From Methylibium sp031393925 (GTDB lineage Bacteria > Pseudomonadota > Gammaproteobacteria > Burkholderiales > Burkholderiaceae_C), in the NCBI RefSeq assembly GCF_031393925.1, contig NZ_JANMWL010000093.1, positions 1 to 10,256 of the forward strand: DNA of 10,256 bases, read 5' to 3'. The position numbers and the translations under genes were made by a program. Positions 7,490 to 10,256 of this stretch are shown here, in pieces. Within the stretch, counting starts at the first letter, position 1. Each line of letters opens with the position of its first letter. The notes below the pieces were generated by a model. The model did not search any database. It worked only from the letters and a program-made list of their open reading frames with translations, and was not told the origin of the DNA.

Positions 7490-9577
7490 ATGAGTCACGA
7501 CAGCGTGACGGCTGCGGCCTTTCTCGACCTGCCGCCATTGCTGCGCGTGGCCGGCACCGTTCGGCTGCCGGGCTCCAAGAGCATCTCCAACCGAGTGTTG
7601 CTGCTCGCCGGCCTGAGCGCCGGCCGCACGCGCATCCACGACCTGCTCGACTCCGACGACACGCGCGTCATGCTGGACGCGCTGCGCGCGCTCGGCTGCA
7701 CCCTCGAGCGCGACGGTGACGCGCTCGCAGTCACCGGCCTGGGCGCTCGCTTGGCGGTACACGAGGCGCGCCTTTTCCTCGGCAACGCGGGCACCGCGAT
7801 GCGTCCGCTCACCGCCGCGCTCGCGCTGCTGGTGGCCACGCAGGGCGGTCGGTTCGAACTCGGCGGCGTCGCGCGCATGCACGAGCGGCCGATCGCCGAC
7901 CTGATCGAAGCACTGCGCCCGCTCGGCTGCGACATCACCTGCCTGGGCACCGAAGGCTATCCACCGCTGCGCCTGCAAGGTCCCACGGTGCTGCAGCTGG
8001 CCGCGCCGATCAAGGTGCGCGGCGACGTGTCGAGTCAGTTCCTCACCGCGCTGCTGATGGCGCTGCCGCTGGTGGCGGGCGAGCGCGAGCTGCTCGTGGA
8101 GGTCCAGGGCGAGCTGATCTCCAAGCCCTACATCGAGATCACGCTGGCGTTGCTGGCGCGCTTTGGTATCGCGGTGCGGCGCGACGACTGGCGGCGTTTC
8201 GTCATTCCACAGGGCAGCCGCTACCGCTCGCCGGACGACGTGCATGTGGAAGGCGATGCGTCCTCGGCCTCGTACTTCATCGCGGCCGGCGCAATCGCGG
8301 CCACTGCCGAGCCGCTGCGCATCGAAGGCGCCGGCAGCGCCTCGATCCAGGGCGACATCCGCTTCGTCGAGGCAGCGCGCGCCATGGGGGCCGACATCGT
8401 GCTCGAGCCCAACGCCGTGCTGGTGCGCCGCGGCGCCTGGCCGCTCACCGCCATCACGCTCGACTGCAACCACATTCCCGACGCCGCCATGACCCTGGCT
8501 GCCATGGCGCTCTATGCGGATGGCACCACGCGCCTGACCAACATCGCCAGCTGGCGGGTCAAGGAAACCGACCGCATCGCGGCGATGGCCACCGAGCTGC
8601 GCAAGTTCGGTGCCCTGGTCGTCGAAGGGTCCGACTTCATCGAGGTGACGCCGCCGCTGCAATGGCGGGCCGCCGCCATCCACACCTACGACGACCACCG
8701 CATGGCGATGTGCGCCTCGCTCGCCGCCTTCAACGCGCTCGCGGGCAGCGCAGGCGCGCCGGTGCCAATCGCGAGCCGCCCCGGCGTGCCGGTGCCAGCA
8801 GGGAGCCGCGCCGGCGTGCCGGTGCGGGTGCTCGACCCGCGCTGCGTCGGCAAGACCTTCCCCGATTATTTCGCAGCCCTGTTCGCCATTGCCGAGGCGG
8901 CGCCGGAGAGCATTCCCGTGCTCGCTCTCGACGGGCCGACCGCGTCCGGCAAGGGCACGCTGGGCAGCATGCTGGCCGAGCGGCTGGGCTACCACCACCT
9001 CGACTCCGGCGCGCTCTACCGAGCCACCGCCCTGGCGGCGCTGCGTGCCGGTGTCGATGTGGGCGACGAAGCGCGCGTCGCCACCCTCGCCCGCGGGCTG
9101 CCGTTGCGCTTTGACCAACAGCGTGCGCTGCTCGGCGACGTGGACGTGACCGATGCGCTGCGCGAAGAAGCGGTGGGCAGCGCCGCCTCGCAGATCGCCG
9201 CCCTGCCCGCGGTGCGCCAAGCGCTCGTCGAGCTGCAACTGAGCTTTCGGCGCCTGCCCGGCCTGGTGGCCGACGGGCGCGACATGGGCAGCGTGATCTT
9301 CCCGGCGGCCACGCTCAAAGTGTTCCTGACCGCGAGCGCCGCCACGCGTGCCGAGCGGCGCCATAAGCAATTGATTTCAAAGGGAATTTCAACTAGTATC
9401 GATGCTCTTCGCGCCGATCTCGAGGCGCGCGATGCGCGGGACCAAAACCGCAGCATCGCGCCTTTGAAGCCGACTGCGCAGGCCCGGTTGCTCGACAATT
9501 CGGCGCTCTCGATCGAAGCCTCGGTCGAACAGGTGCTGGCTTGGTGGCAAACGGTGCGGCCGTTCAGCGAGAGCTGA
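7490..9577 (+). CDS. aroA-cmk: Fused EPSP synthase (AroA) - cytidylate kinase (Cmk)
   Basis: One 695-residue ORF carrying two complete enzymes. Residues 14-469 are 3-phosphoshikimate 1-carboxyvinyltransferase, which joins PEP and shikimate 3-phosphate to make EPSP. Visible motifs are LPGSKSISNR (26-35), LGNAGTAMRP (97-106), NHIPDAAMT with Asp331, RVKETDR (356-362), DDHRMAM (401-407) and GKTFPDYF (454-461). The intact LGNAGTAMRP points to a class I, glyphosate-sensitive enzyme. Residues 476-692 are CMP kinase: P-loop GPTASGKGT (482-490), LDSGALYRAT (504-513), DGRDMGSVIFP (595-605) and DQNRSIAPLKP (651-661). The linker between them is only a few residues (about 470-476). Residues 422-445 hold a 10-residue tandem repeat not found in ordinary AroA. 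No frameshift or internal stop separates the halves. The ATG follows tyrA by 29 nt with no visible Shine-Dalgarno sequence. A GTG at 7505 is a possible alternative start. Such fusions are annotated in some Burkholderiales. Confidence 0.96.
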   Translation: MSHDSVTAAAFLDLPPLLRVAGTVRLPGSKSISNRVLLLAGLSAGRTRIHDLLDSDDTRVMLDALRALGCTLERDGDALAVTGLGARLAVHEARLFLGNAGTAMRPLTAALALLVATQGGRFELGGVARMHERPIADLIEALRPLGCDITCLGTEGYPPLRLQGPTVLQLAAPIKVRGDVSSQFLTALLMALPLVAGERELLVEVQGELISKPYIEITLALLARFGIAVRRDDWRRFVIPQGSRYRSPDDVHVEGDASSASYFIAAGAIAATAEPLRIEGAGSASIQGDIRFVEAARAMGADIVLEPNAVLVRRGAWPLTAITLDCNHIPDAAMTLAAMALYADGTTRLTNIASWRVKETDRIAAMATELRKFGALVVEGSDFIEVTPPLQWRAAAIHTYDDHRMAMCASLAAFNALAGSAGAPVPIASRPGVPVPAGSRAGVPVRVLDPRCVGKTFPDYFAALFAIAEAAPESIPVLALDGPTASGKGTLGSMLAERLGYHHLDSGALYRATALAALRAGVDVGDEARVATLARGLPLRFDQQRALLGDVDVTDALREEAVGSAASQIAALPAVRQALVELQLSFRRLPGLVADGRDMGSVIFPAATLKVFLTASAATRAERRHKQLISKGISTSIDALRADLEARDARDQNRSIAPLKPTAQARLLDNSALSIEASVEQVLAWWQTVRPFSES
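8753..8825 (+). repeat. 30-nt coding tandem repeat (about 2.4 copies) within aroA
   Basis: Unit 1 is 8753-8782, unit 2 is 8783-8812 and a partial third copy (13 nt identical to unit 2) is 8813-8825. Units 1 and 2 match at 24 of 30 bases by my alignment. They encode GAPVPIASRP, GVPVPAGSRA and then GVPVRVLDP, the last being the normal AroA strand. The repeat length is a multiple of three, so the frame is kept. Confidence 0.9.
9371..9399 (+). promoter_or_regulatory. Candidate internal promoter for rpsA within cmk
   Basis: TTGATT (9371-9376) and TAGTAT (9394-9399) are separated by exactly 17 bp; each matches 4 of 6 consensus bases of a sigma-70 promoter. The stretch is an AT-rich island in very GC-rich coding DNA, with a run of codons (TTG, ATT, TCA, GGA, ATT, TCA, ACT, AGT) rarely used elsewhere in the gene. 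Transcription would begin near 9406, about 300 nt before rpsA. In E. coli too, rpsA has promoters upstream of and within the cmk region. Confidence 0.45.
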
Positions 9578-9593
9578 GCAGCCTTCGAGAAGC

Positions 9594-9644
9594 CCGTCGC
9601 TTTCCCTCAGTGCGCCACGCAGACCGCGGACGCCAAAGCGACGG
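9594..9644 (+). repeat. 10-bp inverted repeat in the rpsA leader
   Basis: CCGTCGCTTT (9594-9603) and AAAGCGACGG (9635-9644) are perfect reverse complements around a 31-nt loop, which itself can pair weakly (GCGCC with GGACGC). It lies in the 128-bp gap between cmk and rpsA, about 60 nt before the rpsA ATG. No T-run follows, so it does not look like a terminator. A structured leader would suit S1 autoregulation. Confidence 0.6.
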
Positions 9645-9705
9645 ACCCGCAACCTAACCCGCCACGCGAGTGGCAATCGCCGCAACGTCGGCCCAGGAAA
9701 ACCCA

Positions 9706-10256
9706 ATGAGTGAAACAGCAGTCGCCTCGTCGCAAGGCATGGAATCGTTCGCCGCCCTGTTTGAAGAATCCCTGAAGCGCTCCGACATGCGCGCCGGCGA
9801 GGTGATCTCCGCCGAAGTGGTGCGCATCGAGCACAGCTTCGTGGTCGTCAATGCCGGCCTCAAGAGCGAAGCCTATGTGGCGATCGAAGAGTTCAAGAAC
9901 GACCACGGCGAGCTCGAAGTCGAGGTCGGTGACTTCGTGTCGGTGGCCATCGACGCGATCGAAAACGGCTACGGCGACACCATCCTCTCGCGCGACAAGG
10001 CCAAGCGCCTCGCGTCATGGATGTCGCTGGAAACCTCGCTCGAGTCGGGCGAATTCGTGACCGGCACCGTCAACGGCAAGGTCAAGGGCGGTCTCACCGT
10101 CCTCGTCAACGGCATCCGTGCCTTCCTGCCTGGCTCGCTGCTCGACACGCGTCCGGTCAAGGACATGACGCCGTTCGAAGGCAAGACGATGGAGTTCAAG
10201 GTCATCAAGCTCGACCGCAAGCGCAACAACGTCGTGTTGTCGCGCCGTGCCGTGGT
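9706..10256 (+). CDS. rpsA: 30S ribosomal protein S1 (5' part, cut by window edge)
   Basis: First 183 codons of ribosomal protein S1, which binds mRNA on the 30S subunit and helps initiation, especially on messages with weak Shine-Dalgarno sequences. Residues about 12-28 (MESFAALFEESLKRSDM) are the ribosome-docking N-terminus. Residues about 30-97 are the first S1/OB repeat (GEVISAEVVRIEHSFVVVNA, ending DTILSRDKAKR). Residues about 115-182 are the second (GEFVTGTVNGKVKGGLTVLV, ending NNVVLSRRAV). The full protein normally has six repeats, so most of it lies beyond the window. The ATG is 7 nt after AGGA (9695-9698). It probably has its own expression signals besides read-through from the upstream operon: a promoter-like element inside cmk and an inverted repeat in its leader. 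The call is certain; the rest of the protein cannot be checked here. Confidence 0.97.
   Translation, partial: MSETAVASSQGMESFAALFEESLKRSDMRAGEVISAEVVRIEHSFVVVNAGLKSEAYVAIEEFKNDHGELEVEVGDFVSVAIDAIENGYGDTILSRDKAKRLASWMSLETSLESGEFVTGTVNGKVKGGLTVLVNGIRAFLPGSLLDTRPVKDMTPFEGKTMEFKVIKLDRKRNNVVLSRRAV

Noticed and set aside
7163..9370. A 735-codon open reading frame on the minus strand opposite aroA-cmk
   Set aside because: It is exactly antisense to a well-supported gene, is rich in His, Arg, Gly and Ala, shows no recognisable domain, and is typical of stop-poor shadow frames in GC-rich DNA.
9578..9705. Intrinsic terminator between cmk and rpsA
   Set aside because: The inverted repeat there is followed by ACCCGC, with no run of T.

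Overview
The window is core chromosome of a GC-rich betaproteobacterium. The likely placement is Burkholderiales, near the Comamonadaceae/Rubrivivax group. This is inferred from the gene order, the lipoprotein-type OmpA with a Trp/Asn-rich segment before a Pro/Ala linker, the GyrA and SerC sequences, and an AroA-Cmk fusion. I see no mobile elements, CRISPR arrays, tRNA or rRNA genes, or defence genes.

Layout: an OmpA-family lipoprotein gene reads leftwards (24-698). A 281-bp divergent intergenic region follows (699-979), with a candidate gyrA promoter and a compact hairpin in the ompA leader. Rightwards there is a tightly packed series: gyrA, a secreted DUF2059 protein gene, serC, pheA (chorismate mutase-prephenate dehydratase), tyrA (prephenate dehydrogenase), a single ORF fusing aroA (EPSP synthase) to cmk (CMP kinase), and the first 183 codons of rpsA, which runs off the right edge. 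Gaps between these genes are short or overlapping (about 44, 8, -8, 14, 29 and 128 bp), and I found no terminator between them.

How the genes work together: AroA makes EPSP on the route to chorismate. PheA converts chorismate to prephenate and then phenylpyruvate. TyrA takes prephenate towards tyrosine. SerC makes phosphoserine and also serves the PLP (vitamin B6) route. Cmk and S1 link the group to nucleotide supply and translation. This is a version of the known serC-pheA-(hisC)-tyrA-aroA-cmk-rpsA supraoperon, here without hisC and with aroA and cmk fused. No wholly new system is visible. The points most worth a second look are the aroA-cmk fusion, a 30-nt coding tandem repeat inside the AroA half, a natural Ala83 in the GyrA quinolone pocket, a promoter-like AT-rich island with odd codon use inside cmk, and a perfect 10-bp inverted repeat in the rpsA leader.
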